Positions 1 to 10,881 are shown, numbered from the stretch's first letter. The stretch: 64,000 nucleotides of DNA from Adiantum capillus-veneris (GCA_014529385.2 CM043944.1:68806895-68870894), one strand, 5' to 3'. Numbers and translations: made by a program. Notes: a model not told the origin generated them from the sequence alone.

Positions 1-88
1 GGTGTCCAAATCAAAAGGTAAAAGCAGTTGTAAGCTCAGCACAACAAGAGGGAACAACAGTGCAAAAATCCAGGCAAAACACAGCAGG

Positions 89-112
89 AGACATCCTACG
101 CGTAGGATGTCT
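89..112. repeat. 24 bp perfect palindrome
   Basis: AGACATCCTACG is followed directly by its reverse complement with no spacer. The same 24-mer opens each ~285 bp unit at 18.1-19.0 kb, so this site probably belongs to the same or a related element family. It could form a cruciform or RNA hairpin or bind a dimeric factor; the sequence does not say which. Confidence 0.9.
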
Positions 113-327
113 ATTGGGGCATACTGCAAAGAAAATTTGACCTGGCATAGACAATGAGGTCCCATTTGGCTTAAGGGTTCTAAAACTTCTTTCAGAAGTG
201 AATTTGGACCTTGTTTGCCCATTTCACGAAGCAAAAGACTGAATTCAGACTTTTTCGCGTAAATTGACCAACAACTGAGGGTAGTACAATTTCAGATTAG
301 CAAATCTAATCCAGAACATCAGCAGTG

Positions 328-335
328 TATAAAAT
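328..335 (+). promoter_or_regulatory. TATA-like box
   Basis: TATAAAAT lies about 400 bp upstream of the first gag-like frame. It would suit an LTR promoter of the element whose gag follows. No other promoter elements were recognised. Confidence 0.3.
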
Positions 336-748
336 ACAATAGTGGTTGAGATTAACTCTACAGTTATACCAATCATTACTAAGATAACCTCTAGCAGATA
401 AATGCTTTGATTCGATTGCCGAAATTAAAACGCTTGTGTACATGTATATTCAGCAACAGAACAAGAAGTTGTGCAGAAACTGACCCATTGCTAGGTGAGT
501 GGTTGAATTTGTGATAAGTTGCATTGATAAGTTTGATGAATTTAAGATCAGGAAGATACATTGTTAGAGACTAGAAAGTGGCAGGTGACCAAGGTAGCTT
601 AGTGTCCATAGAAGAGAGTGTAACTCAGGCAAGGCTAGATCCGCTAGCACCGATTATTGAGGAAGGTACTGATACTGACACTTCATCAGACAAATATTTC
701 TTCATGATGGGTAGTCAATAGCCAAGAGGTTTCACCTATGATGGACCT

Positions 749-1399
749 ATGAGAGGAGGAAGCACCTCCCAAAATCCTTTGAATGATTTCAGGCTCACGG
801 TGATCTTCTTGGAGGGAACAAACTCGAGAGGAGACCTAGTCTATTCAGACTATCGAGGCCGCAAGTGCATTTGTATCGAAGAGAGGCTAGCTCAAAGATT
901 GGAGATAATCCGAGTGTATGATGATGGAGATAGATTCGGAGACGAAAAGGGGAACCACTATTTAATAGTTAGTAACCCTGAAGATTACAACAGATATGGA
1001 GATAACGTGGCTAAAGGGAAAATGGTTTCAGAAACTCAAGAACCGCCACCAAACATTGATCGGCCCGGAGCTATTTTTATGTATGATAAGAAAAAAATCA
1101 GGGTTCCAACTTATAACGAGAATGTGGGAATCTACAAACATGAGAGCGAGGATATAGTCTCTTACTTTCGCAGCAAAGAACCATAGGTAAACGAATTAAG
1201 CAAAGACAAGGTTCTTTACTTATTCTCTTATGAAACTACTATGGGGAAGGACATAGTTTTTGTTGATAGATATGGGCGAGAATACCAACGTATTCTCCCA
1301 AATGAAGTAGAAAGAGCAATAGGTCCAGGAGCATCAGCATATGCCCCTGCCAAGAAGCGCCTACACCCCAAGCAAGTCAACAAATCCTTTTTCAGATGA
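749..1399 (+). pseudogene. Retroelement N-terminal polyprotein relic, broken
   Basis: An open frame from ATG 749 is stopped by TAG at 1184-1186. It then stays open in the same frame with protein-like composition to TGA 1397-1399, so one nonsense change splits a frame of about 216 codons. I recognise no domain in it. It lies upstream of, and in line with, the gag domain at 1738-2364, and it probably formed the N-terminal part of the same polyprotein or a leader ORF. Frames at 1400-1700 in other phases look like a further frameshifted linker. Confidence 0.45.
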
Positions 1400-1737
1400 G
1401 TATGACACTACCTCACATTCCACCCAACTGCAAGCATTCAACAACCAAGACCAACCAGAAAACCAGCCATCATTGCAGGCATGGCTTCGACAGAGTGCAA
1501 CAATGGAACCAGACCAAAACCGAGATGCATGGTTATCAAGCCGCACGAGGGCTCAGGGATTTGCAAGAACCACCACTCTATTCAAGGTATCAGGCAGAGA
1601 GTAAGCCAAAGACTCAAGGATCAACAGAGCCTAGAGGACCACCCATGGAACGAGTTCGAAGAGAAGAACCACCTCCAGCGAGAACCGTTAGAAATTATGG
1701 CTTAGGAGCACCATTGGGAGATGAACCAGCCTATTAG

Positions 1738-2364
1738 AGAAGGCCTGAGGAGGTGTATCGACTAGGACAGGGGGATCCAATGATGAGGTTTGTGGACCAT
1801 CGAAGAATTAGACCTTCTCAAGTGCAAAAATGGATAAACAAGAAATACACAGGAAGCAGAGACCCAAGAGATCATGTAGCAGTCTTTGTGCGTGTAATTA
1901 GAGCTGAAGAGGTGTTAGATTTTCCCACCCAATTTGCAGGATTTGGACTAACCCTAGAGGATGATGCTACCACTTGGTTTGACTCTGTAGAGCGTAGAGA
2001 CTTTGAGTCGATGGAGGAAGTGTTTGACGAGTTTATCGAGGAATTCTCTCAAAGAGGAATAGCTCATAATACCGTCTCACAGATCCATAAATTCAAACAG
2101 AAAGATGAAGAATCTGTACGAAAGGTATCCGTAAGACTAAAAAGATATGTTAAGTTATGTCCTGTTGAAGAACTGCCAACTCAGTCAAGACTTATACTGA
2201 TATTCATCCAAGGACTAAGGAATGCAGATCTCCAGAAAGACTTACATATGAAGAGGAGCACAACGTTGAATGAGTTGACCAAGGAGGCTCTGTACCTTGT
2301 GGAAAATTGTGCAGTCTACAAAGAAGGGGAGTTCAAGGACCTTGATGACGATTCTTCTTCATAG
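1738..2364 (+). pseudogene. gag: Ty3/gypsy-type gag (Retrotrans_gag-like) fragment
   Basis: This is an open frame of about 200 codons with no ATG at its head; the first in-frame ATG is near 1780. The order of motifs is that of plant gypsy capsid domains: an FAGFGL...DDATTWFDS block, then an aromatic/acidic EEFIEEFSQRG block, a KQKDEESVRKV block, and a LIFIQGLRNADLQKDL block near the end. Gag forms the nucleocapsid shell around the element RNA. No zinc knuckle or pol follows: the next recognisable coding sequence is the SET-like fragment at 2511, so the element is truncated. Confidence 0.75.
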
Positions 2365-2510
2365 AAAAGTGGAAGCAGGTCTTCTAAGACAGCACCGAAA
2401 GGAGAAGTAGCGGTAAACCAAGAGCAGCTTGTAGATGAAGTTCTAAAAAAGATCAACTTGTACCATATAGATGGGGTCCATGGCATCAAATCACTCACTA
2501 TATCTAGAGC

Positions 2511-2838
2511 ATGACTACTTATGGATTATGTCTCAATGCAACCTCTCTTTTTGCTAGAGGGATTACACATGCAGAAGGACAAAGACTCTATGTTGATGGA
2601 AGACCTTACTCTCATGGAAACATAGCAGGTTTAATCAATAGTAGTCGAGGGAGAAGTGCAAGAACCAATTGCACATTTGTGGAGTGTGAGAACAGTCATG
2701 AACCAAGACACATGACTAGGGATGTACCAATATATATAGTTGTCCATGCTATTAAATCATCGGCGTGTTGGTGATGAATTGCTAGTCAATTATGGATGGC
2801 GTAGACCTCCACGAGCACCCTTAACAGATAAGGGTTAA
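2511..2838 (+). pseudogene. SET-domain-like fragment, frameshifted
   Basis: One frame (2511-2774) carries GRPYSHGNIAGLINSSRG, TNCTFVE and DVPIYIVVHAIKS. The +1 frame then continues from 2761 with GDELLVNYGW to a TAA at 2836-2838. The order N-x-x-(N/G)...NCxFxE...hydrophobic strand...GDELLVNYG matches the C-terminal half of SET lysine methyltransferase domains, where NHxCxPN and GEELxxDYG form the cofactor pocket. One indel near 2757 breaks the frame and the N-terminal half is missing. It may be a captured host fragment or an accessory domain of the upstream retroelement. I am fairly sure of the resemblance and not of any function. Confidence 0.5.
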
Positions 2839-3050
2839 GAGCTCATTGTATACAATTCCTGATGTTATTTTGAACTCTTGTACCCTAATTCTACACTTTA
2901 ATTTTCATTACATTTCGTAATGTCGCTAATTTATTTTGATATTATTTTTTGTTGTTTCCAAATGTTATTGAATTCCATGCACATCTCTCTCTCCTTTTAT
3001 ATATAAGCATGTTATTGATACAATCTTATTTACCTTCAAATATGCAGACT
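2839..3050. other. Spacer without recognised content
   Basis: AT-rich sequence between the SET-like relic and the CACTA transposase relic. I see no gene, splice signal or repeat that I can support. Confidence 0.5.
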
Positions 3051-3051
3051 G

Positions 3052-3802
3052 CAGATTATGACATCGATAACGTCACAAATCAACATTCACATGACGTATC
3101 TCAAATGTCAATAGAGTGCATGAGGATCCTACGCAGGAGTGATCCTAATACGTATGCTAGACTAAAGGAACAATATTCTAAGGACTTTAATGGACGTGAT
3201 GATATCTTTGATAATGACGATGGCATGGCTGATTTTATTAAGGATTGGCATCAAAATGATAGTGCGAGCGATATTTCTAACAAACGAGAATTATCTTCGA
3301 GAAGAAGCTCTAAAGCATATCTATGAAGGAAGCCAACTGACACAACTAAGTGCAAGCTTACTTATTCTTAATCTTCAAAACCATTTTGGATGGAGTAATG
3401 TATCCGTTTCAGCACTATTGAAGTATGTATACATCTAACATATTTGTTTGCTACACTCTAAACATTGGTGCTTGTTTTTTATCATATTTTTAATCAACTT
3501 GCAGGCTAGTCTCTCAAAAGTTGTTGCCGACAAGCAATTCCCTTCCTGCATCACACATGAGGTAAAGAAGATGATAAGTAGTCTTGGACTTGACTATTCT
3601 TCTATACATGCATGTCCCAACAACTGTATTTTATATAGACATCAGTACCAAGACAATGTGACGTGCCCAAAATGTCAAACGCCTCGTTATAAGATGAGAA
3701 AGGTAAGGTCCCTAGAAAGGTATTGAGACATTTTCCCTTGGCTCCGCGTATAAAACATATGTTTCAAAGTCCTGAATTAGCTAAGCTTATGACATGGGGA
3801 GC
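3052..3802 (+). pseudogene. CACTA tnp2 transposase, N-terminal part, truncated
   Basis: Pieces in three frames match the start of the intact CACTA transposase at 59.3-60.2 kb in order: a region rich in Asp/Asn, then HFGWSNVSVSALL, then LGLDYSSIHACPNNCILYR with a CPKC pair, then KVLRHFPLAPRIKHMF. A GT...TTGCAG intron at about 3424-3504 separates the second and third pieces, like the first intron of the 59 kb gene. Homology ends abruptly at ~3802, where an unrelated dispersed repeat begins. Frameshifts make it non-functional. Tnp2 proteins catalyse excision and insertion of CACTA elements. Confidence 0.8.
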
Positions 3803-4230
3803 TTTGCTCAAGATGACTGCTCCGAACTGTGCTCAAGGTTCCTTTTAGTTCTTCTGGAAGGGAGAGCCTTCCGTTCTTAATCGAAAGTGCTATGATCACA
3901 AACAAAGTGAATGGACACTGTGCGTGCAAGTGTAGAGACTGAGAGATAGAGAGAGAAGAGAGATACGACACTAGAGACGTTGGAAAACCCTCCTCCGAAG
4001 GCCCCACTCTCGTTGGCGAGAGTGGTCTACTATTGATTGCACAAAGTGGTACAATGAGGATGCAATGGACTGATGGAACTTGGGACTATGCCGGTGACGA
4101 TGACGGTGATGACAATGACGACTTTAGGGCTGAAATCTGTGGTCTTCTATCTGCTGAATTTCGGGACTGTTTCGGTGGCTGAAAATGACTGTTTTGGCTG
4201 CGTTTTCAAGGGGGGCTGAAAATGGAGATC
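3803..4230 (-). repeat. Dispersed repeat, copy 1 (inverted relative to 12.6 kb copy)
   Basis: Read on the minus strand this matches 12,575-13,020: CAGCCACC-type text, an Asp-codon-like GTCGTCATC run, the phrase CACTCTCGCCNACGAGAGTG, and a shared end with GAGCACAGTTCGGAGCA. The shared unit is about 430 bp and matches closely on reading. It cuts off the tnp2 fragment on its left. Class unknown; it could be part of an LTR or leader. Confidence 0.7.
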
Positions 4231-4389
4231 TTCCACAACCAACTAGGGCTGATTTGGGGTTGTTAAAATGCTGAATTTGCGTTTTTCTACTGCTTGTATA
4301 TCTTCCCTTCTTGAGTGTGTCTTGTATAGCTTCCCTCCGCAAGGGTGATCACCCGAGGTAGAGACCTCTCGTCGGTCAAGGGCCCTCGA

Positions 4390-4865
4390 GGTCGCGTCTC
4401 ACTAAGTCAACTCAAGAGGACGAGTGACTGTGGAGGGTCTCGAAACCCGCCTATGCATAGAGACCTGTAAGACTCTCCCCGCCTACGAGAGAGCACGATG
4501 TCCTCATCGAGTATATTCAATTTGAGAAAAATTGTAGCCTTGTCCCTACTATCTGCTTTAACTGAGCAGGCTGCCCACTCCCCTATAGACATGGATGTCA
4601 CGTACATAGCATGTAAACTATCCGATAAAGCATGAGTTGTAGTCTCCCTCAAGTCCTGCTAGTAAACAGACTCAACCAGATGCAAACGAATTGTAGACAT
4701 TGCTAACTCATCAAGATCCTGCCAATCATCATCGTGCATAGACTTGGGCTTTGCTGATAAACCACGCAAGGGTTTATCCTACCCCAAATCCGCCAATGCA
4801 ACAATCATATGCTCCTTCCAAGCAACAAAATCTGCACCATCAAACTATGTCAGATCATAACACTG
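4390..4865 (-). pseudogene. gag: Ty1/copia gag N-terminal relic
   Basis: The minus strand reads FDGADFVAWKEHMIVALADLG, then a segment rich in Asp/Trp (DDDWQDLDELAMSTIRLHL), then LSDSLHAMYV. These are the opening motifs of plant copia gag (F-DG-x-x-[FY]-x-x-W-K, then a short helix with AMxxI-x-L, then LWxxLxxxY). At least three in-frame stops interrupt it. It runs towards the dispersed repeat at 3.8-4.2 kb. No protease or reverse transcriptase follows, so only this fragment remains. Confidence 0.65.
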
Positions 4866-6340
4866 GAAGTGAAATGAAAAATCATCCATAATGCTCGCAA
4901 AAGAGCAACCAACAATGACTAGCAAATGTCAACCAAATCAACCCTAAACTGGCTCGAATCCAATCAACAAAAGTCTGCAAATATGGCTCAAAACCTGATG
5001 CAAAATTTCACCAATAACCGTGCAAAACCTTGCACAAAATCACAAGTCAATATGACTCAATGGCGCATAAATATCTGAAAAAAAAATTGGCACAGTCTCC
5101 TTTCTAACTAGAGCAAAGTCTCAACAGAACCTCAAACAGACAATAATATATTCCACAATGGCCAATCCCGTAATAAACTCGACCGGAATCACCTCACAAA
5201 GTCATACATATGAGCATACCCTCTCTTGCCGGAGTACCACTCAACGACACGTCAAATGACATACATGTGTGTGATGATTGCTGCCAAAATACCTTCCAAT
5301 CGATGACCAAATGTCTGCCAGATAACTTTAGCAACATTTCGCAAGATCTATCACTATGCGCAATGCAAAATACGGCACACAAGGGCATACACAAGTGACT
5401 CGAAACTCCAACCAAATGATGGCTGAAAATCACCTATCAAAGTGGGAGTAAACTCAACCACTAAACTGTCAAAGAGCAACGTGCGGATACGTAGAAGCTA
5501 TGGCAAGAACCTGAATAAAATCCAACAGAGTTTCTTCTATAAATTGAGCCAAATCTCAAATAATCTCAGCCATAAACAAATACACAAATCCATATATGGC
5601 ATACATAAAACGCCAAGACCATGGCAACATATCTCACTCTCGCATGAGTGGCTCTCTGGACAAATGCATATCCAAAAACCTGTGTACACCTATGAATCTG
5701 CTGATTGCTATAGAAAATACTCCGTGTGTGTGAGATATACCAAAAGCAGTGTGTTTGGGACCCGAAAGGGCACAAACAAACCTATTGTTGTACCTGCTGT
5801 AATTCAAAGCAGAATTTCAGCAAATAGACATCGCCATCGCTTCTAGAGCGTGCCAAAACCCTGACCTAGACTCCTGGATCATGTAGATCTGATTTTATAT
5901 GACGGAGCTACGCAAAAAAGTGGCCCGAAAATGGCAAAAAACAAGTTGCACATAGTCTTGAACCTGCTCCTACTCCACTCTGCGTGATACAATGTCCTCT
6001 CAATGCAAGCTCCAATGCAAGAGCTCTGCCACAATAGCATCCAAGCACTCGAATGTCAATCTCTCCTCCACTGAGCACTTCTGTATCGAGCTCCACTTAG
6101 CCCAAAGCTCCTCTCACCAAGGAAGCCGCAACCGCCTCCTCGACCAAGCTTGACCACACCAAGCTCCTAAGCTCCAAAGACAATTCGCCTCAAGATTCTC
6201 CCCATTGGAATTCCTCCCTTTGCATCGCCCTTGACTGTAACCTCCATGAAGTGCCAACCATACCAGTAGCATAACCATCATCAGTGTGTCCCCACTACTT
6301 ACTTTGGGACCCCACGCCCGTAGGCCTGCTAGTAATTTCA
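4866..6340. other. Unassigned low-coding region
   Basis: About 1.5 kb of short overlapping frames without a recognisable domain. Lying upstream (minus strand) of the copia gag relic, it could hold that element's leader and LTR, but I found no TG...CA ends or primer-binding site to prove it. Confidence 0.3.
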
Positions 6341-6341
6341 T

Positions 6342-6743
6342 CTAAAATGGCTTGGCATATAGCCCGCTACCCGGTGTTGAATAACCCCATTCGGGCCAGT
6401 ACCGGTTAAGGTATAATAGAATGTGTCTAATCACTCGCACAACACAACTCCCCGAATGAAAGGTGGGTTGGTGCTGATCGGAACCCGCCCTCTTGCAATG
6501 CGTAGTCGTGATGTATTCGCACTCAGTGGCTCGCCCGTCTCTTCGAGGGGAAACACATCGGCCATACATAACCTGCCCCAGCATTGTTGTTCTTCTCGTA
6601 CCTGCATATCTCACCCTACACCTTAGTTGTTTGCTGGCCCTCCAACTCAGCCCAATACCGCCTAGTTGTGGTACATCCCCGATTATGCGATCTAGTCCTT
6701 GGCTTCCTGGTATGATGTCGAGTCCACCTGACTTGCTCCGCAT
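6342..6743 (-). other. 133-codon open frame, unrecognised
   Basis: An open minus-strand frame with no domain I recognise and an Arg/Gly/Cys-rich composition. It lies in a GC-richer block (6.3-9.7 kb) that also holds the coiled-coil frame at 9.1-9.7 kb. Both could belong to one decayed element interrupted by the 7.07-8.40 kb insertion. It may be a chance frame. Confidence 0.15.
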
Positions 6744-7069
6744 CCTCTACAACTTGCCTTGTCAAGGTGGGATCCAACGGCCATCTGTGGCCTGCATTTG
6801 TGCCAGCACTCGTCTTGCTACATTCCGTCTCTCAGAACTAGCAAACGGCTCTAACTCTTCGGGCTTAATCCCGCATCAGCCAAGTATATTCCAGCGTGCT
6901 ATCAGCTCAGCACCTCCGTGCATTCAGGTCATTACGTGAAAAAATGCATCCCCGCATGGGTAACCTTCTCCCGGGTCCCATATGCATATCTTCACCTCCA
7001 GTAGGTCACTATCCACAACCCCAAGCAGCCCTGCTTGCCACACATGACTTGGGCAGTCGCATTTTTTAA

Positions 7070-8398
7070 CTCTAGGTTGGTAATGGGACACTTTTATGTC
7101 CTGGGACACTTTTATGTCCTGTTAAGTGACCATTTTCCTTGAATTATGTCAAGAGTTTCCAAATGGATTTGGAGGTGCTATCTATCTAGAAAGTTGTCTC
7201 ATGAGCTGAAAAAAACTCGACATTTTTTTGGAATATCAATTCCATCTTTAACCTTGTCCTTGCACAACATTTCACAACCTAAACTGTGTGAAAAAATGGG
7301 TCCTGTTTTTGGCTTTTTGCAACTATACCACTATAGAATTTATTTTTGTGAGGTCTATAATGCTAGAGAACTATCTTTAGTAGTCCTCAACATGTACTGA
7401 TGCTTCTAGGGAGAAATAAATATTAAAGTTGTAAGTTATGACCAAATTACAAAAATTGTCAAATCCTATTTTTTAGCGAATTTTAGCCCTTCTATGATTT
7501 TTTTGGTGGATTTCATGATATCCAAATGCATTTTTTATTTTCTATGTCGCATATTGTAACATAAAGCTAATATTCCTTGAGTTTTGGGGCACCTAATACC
7601 CTATTTTGCATAGTATACAACGATGGTTGATTTTTTCAATTATAGAAGGAAACTAAACATTCTAGTATATCAAGTATAGCTTTTTCAATATTGTTAGTTT
7701 CTTGTGACAACTACATGAATTTTGTAGGTAGTAACCATATCTAGTCATAAGGATCAAATTTCGCTAGATATTGAATAGTTTCTATGGGATTCTACAACTC
7801 ATAATGTTGAACCCAGTTTTTTCATGTTTGCTGTATTTAGCACTTCATCTTTGTCCCCAAGATTCCCCTTGGTAAGAGATGTATTATTCTTTTGACATGC
7901 TCCATGGCTCCTTATGAAAATAAAGGACAATAGCGAACTAAGAAAACATGCATATATTATTTGTATTGAGCGTGGCTATAGAAACTTTGATGATAGGTTT
8001 GCAGAATGGTAAAAATTCAACTTGTTTGTACCTATTTATTTTGGAAAAACAAAAAATAGTGAGTGAGAAGCAATCATATGTTCTGATCACCAACCCATTG
8101 AAGTTAACTAGGGAATTTATCTCAAGTCCTACAAAAATCCCTAATCTTATTTTTATGCAACAAAACGTAAGAAATTACTGTTTTGATGAAAATGCACTGG
8201 TCCATCAACTTTGGAGGCTTGGTGTGACCAAAATATGAGAAATTTTACAAGTTTCTTATTTTTTCCATGTGTAGTAGGCCTTGAACTATAACCTCATGAA
8301 AGGATTTTACAAAATGAGTGGATCTACTATGGTTTTGGAGGTTTTTTTCAAAACCCTGAAAGGACACTTTTATGTCCTGTTAGGTTACCAACCTAGTG
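7070..8398. mobile_element. 1.33 kb terminal-inverted-repeat element flanked by TTAA
   Basis: The left end reads CTCTAGGTTGGTAA and the right end, reversed, reads CACTAGGTTGGTAA. TTAA lies immediately outside both ends (7066-7069 and 8399-8402). Just inside are copies of GGACACTTTTATGTCC, itself an imperfect palindrome: two at the left, one at the right, all in the same orientation. The interior is AT-rich with only short frames and no transposase, so the element is non-autonomous. The flanking DNA is GC-richer on both sides, as expected for an insertion. TTAA would suit a piggyBac-type duplication and the TA inside it a Tc1/mariner type; the right end also resembles a CACTA terminus. Confidence 0.6.
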
Positions 8399-8402
8399 TT
8401 AA

Positions 8403-9085
8403 CACCCATCATCGAACCACGCGCCTAACTATAAGCACGCGGCGATTAATCCCACTGGGTTTGCCTCAGCTAGCTTATGACTCGCGTACACTAGTCTAAT
8501 AGGCCCCTTCACGGACACTCCCAATCGGGTCTCCATGACCTCCTTCGTGACCCAATGACCTTGCACCACTGTCAATTCATAACCCTAGTCACACCTTGCT
8601 GACCACCTTTTCCGGGTAATCCCACAATCATCCTTCCCATGTGTGCTTCAAGCCAGTAGGCTTGTTGCTGACCTTCCTGTTTTCCCGACCGCCATCTGGT
8701 CCAAGCTATTCGCAGCCATACTCTGAACACCATTTGTTGAGGGGTTCGGCCTCATGCACACACCCCAACTTAGCGGTATACCGTAGGTTATACGCATATC
8801 AAGAGACCCTGACTGGCTCACATCCTTTATCTTCACTTCACAATCAAGCATCACGACCACAATGCCACATTCCAGGTTCGCCACATCTCCTCTCTATTCT
8901 TCGCATACGAATGGCTTATTGCCATGGATTTCCATAATCCCCTTCTCAGGAAATTCGAAGGTAGCAAATTTTAGGTCGCTGCGTGTCGCATGCTCCATCT
9001 CTCCCCTCTCGTGTGGGGGATAGGAGTCCGCAGGGTTCACTTGGTGCTCCTCCTCAATTTCTTCACTGGTACAATACCCACCATT
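8403..9085. other. GC-richer block, no recognised gene
   Basis: This continues the sequence style found left of the 7.07-8.40 kb element. Short frames on both strands carry no domain I can name. It is probably the 3' part of the element whose coiled-coil frame lies at 9.1-9.7 kb on the minus strand. Confidence 0.3.
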
Positions 9086-9675
9086 TCAGTATGGCTCGCA
9101 AGTCAACAACTCCTTTTCAAACAGGGTATGACTAGCACTACTTTCGGTTTCATGCAATAGTTTTTCCTCATAATGGGCATCAACATAGCCAAGAAACATC
9201 ACATCCAATTTCTTCGTCAACTCTTCCTCACTCATGCATTCTTCTCCTTCGTCCACACACGGGACATCCATACATTCTTCTCCTTCGTCCATACACGGGG
9301 AATCCTCTCCTTCTCTTCTTTTGCTTGTTTTTCCTCTTCGCGCAGCTTGGCATGCATCATCGACACCTTTTCAAAAAACCAGGTCATCACTTGCTCTTTC
9401 CAACAGAACTTGGCATCCATAAGCATTTTCTTTCTCTCGAGCTCTTTTCTTGTTCTTCTACTTTCCAGCCGCATCGCCTCTACATGCTTGTAGTAACTCT
9501 CAGTCGTCCTTGAGAGTGTCTGAGTCGAGGTCTACATAGCCTTTTGCACCGCATCCCAGTCATATCCTGGTTTTCCTTCTATCCATCCAGCAAAGCGTTC
9601 CCTCACGCGTCGTATCGCTCTTTCAAAGCATAAGAGGGCAACATCCACGTTGAACCATGCCTTCAGTGAGGCCAT
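9086..9675 (-). pseudogene. Charged coiled-coil protein relic, unknown family
   Basis: From an ATG at 9675 the minus strand encodes ASLKAWFNVDVALLCFERA, a Trp/Arg-rich stretch, one TAG stop near 9530, and then about 60 Lys/Glu/Arg-rich residues typical of a coiled coil (EEEKQAKEEKERIP). The frame then shifts across a short direct repeat (9236-9300, a CTTCTCCTTCGTCCA motif twice) into an acidic tail ending at 9086. It looks like a real but broken protein, perhaps a retroelement accessory or gag-like ORF. No named domain. Confidence 0.4.
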
Positions 9676-9734
9676 ATCCAAAAGCTTGAAAAAACAGATT
9701 GACCCTTAAAACATTAAAATCAGTCACGCCACTT

Positions 9735-9765
9735 CTCCTATGCAATTGCAGCTATGAAGTCACTT
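9735..9765 (+). pseudogene. Tiny duplicate of the PRR junction
   Basis: About 31 bases encode LLLCNCSYEVT, nearly the same as AILRDCSYEVT at the start of the PRR fragment at 10,131. The two stretches flank the dispersed-repeat copy at 9767-10,130. It may be a duplicated piece left by insertion of that repeat into the PRR fragment. Confidence 0.45.
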
Positions 9766-9766
9766 A

Positions 9767-10130
9767 GTGTAGATGCATATCCATCGACAGCAGAAGCTCC
9801 TAAAGAGTAGACCCATCACCTAGCATTTTTGACAATTTTCAGCATGGCGTTTTTCAGCAATGAAAGACCAGCAGATTGAGCCCCTAAAGAGTAGCACATT
9901 CAGCCCCAAGAAACCTTAGTTTTCAGCCCTAAACCTACAAATTTTCAGCGTCAAAGACCTACAAAACAATCCCAGAATCAACGTTTTTGGACATAGTCGT
10001 AGATTTCAGCCCATAGCGTTTTTGGACAACAGATACGAGATTACAGATTTTAGCCCTTAGGATGGTGTCGTCATCCCCTTCGTCATTGCCGACATAGCCT
10101 AGACTTGCATCAGTTCCATGCATTCAGCTT
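9767..10130 (+). repeat. Dispersed repeat, copy 2 (divergent)
   Basis: It shares the CAGCCC(T/C)AAA phrases, the GTCGTCATCCCC...TCGTCATTGCCG run and the GCATCAGTTCCATGCAT end with the copies at 3.8-4.2 kb (inverted) and 12.6-13.0 kb. It is more diverged than those two and stops where the PRR fragment begins. Confidence 0.45.
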
Positions 10131-10478
10131 GATCCAGTTGGTGCTATCCTACGCGATTGCAGCTATGAAGTTACACATGCCTCCAATGGGTTAATAGCAT
10201 GGGAGCTTTTGATGGACCAAAAAAACCAAGTTGATCTTGTTCAGATAGAGGTCTTGATGCCCTGTTTATCAGGCATAGGTCTATTGGGGTGAATTATGAA
10301 CCATGGGGCCCTCAAGAACATTCCGGTTATCATGATGTCCTCTCATGACTCCATGAATTCCATTTTCAAATGTTTGTCAAAGGGAGCTGTGGACTTTCTT
10401 GTGAAACAAGTGAGGAAAAATGAACTGAAGAAGCACTTGCAGCATCTTTGGAGGAGGTTCCATAGTTTAAGGACCTGA
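10131..10478 (+). pseudogene. Pseudo-response regulator (PRR7/PRR3-like) receiver-domain fragment
   Basis: A frame of about 115 codons with one TGA at 10,290-10,292 reads ILRDCSYEV, then [48 protein letters not shown] and [14 protein letters not shown]. These are the signature segments, in order, of the pseudo-receiver domain of plant circadian-clock PRR proteins, which lack the phospho-accepting Asp of true response regulators. The start corresponds to the middle of the domain, and nothing resembling the CCT domain follows. No intron interrupts the fragment, so it may be a retro-copy or a captured exon. The stop and truncation make it non-functional. Confidence 0.85.
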
Positions 10479-10799
10479 GCATTGGGAAGATAAAGATTTT
10501 GATCTAAGAGGAGTGGCTGCTGCAACGAATGCACCTTTTCTAGACCTTGTGCCATCAACACATGAAAATCATGGGACAGCTGGAAGCATGGAGGATGCTC
10601 ATTTGGCTGGACACCACGTAAATTTCATTTGTCTCATATGGTCCCAAGCGGCGAGCATGATAGAAGAGAGGAAAAATCATGCACCCCAACAGTGCATGGT
10701 GCACCCTTGCGAGAGTTGCCTATAGCCTGCCTCTACTATACGCTACACCTACTCAGAGAGCAGCTCCGACCGATTTCCACCTTGACAGATCGAGAGTCA

Positions 10800-10805
<6 letters not shown>

Positions 10806-10847
<42 letters not shown>
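10806..10847 (+). repeat. (GA)n microsatellite
   Basis: About 21 uninterrupted GA dinucleotides. Confidence 0.95.
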
Positions 10848-10848
<1 letters not shown>

Positions 10849-10881
10849 GGATGTTAAAAATATTTCTTTCTTTCTACTTAC

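Larger units (their letters stand above)
1..620 (+). other. Probable LTR/leader of a decayed Ty3-type retroelement
   Basis: There is no credible reading frame here. The stretch holds a 24 bp palindrome at 89-112 and a TATA-like box at 328-335, and it lies just upstream of gag-like frames, which is where an LTR and 5' leader would sit. The left boundary is outside the window and I could not find a clear primer-binding site, so the LTR assignment is inferred from position only. Confidence 0.35.

Noticed and set aside
10149-10160. CCTACGCGATTG as another copy of the 24 bp palindrome
   Set aside because: It shares only CCTACGCG, and the bases are explained by codons of the PRR fragment.
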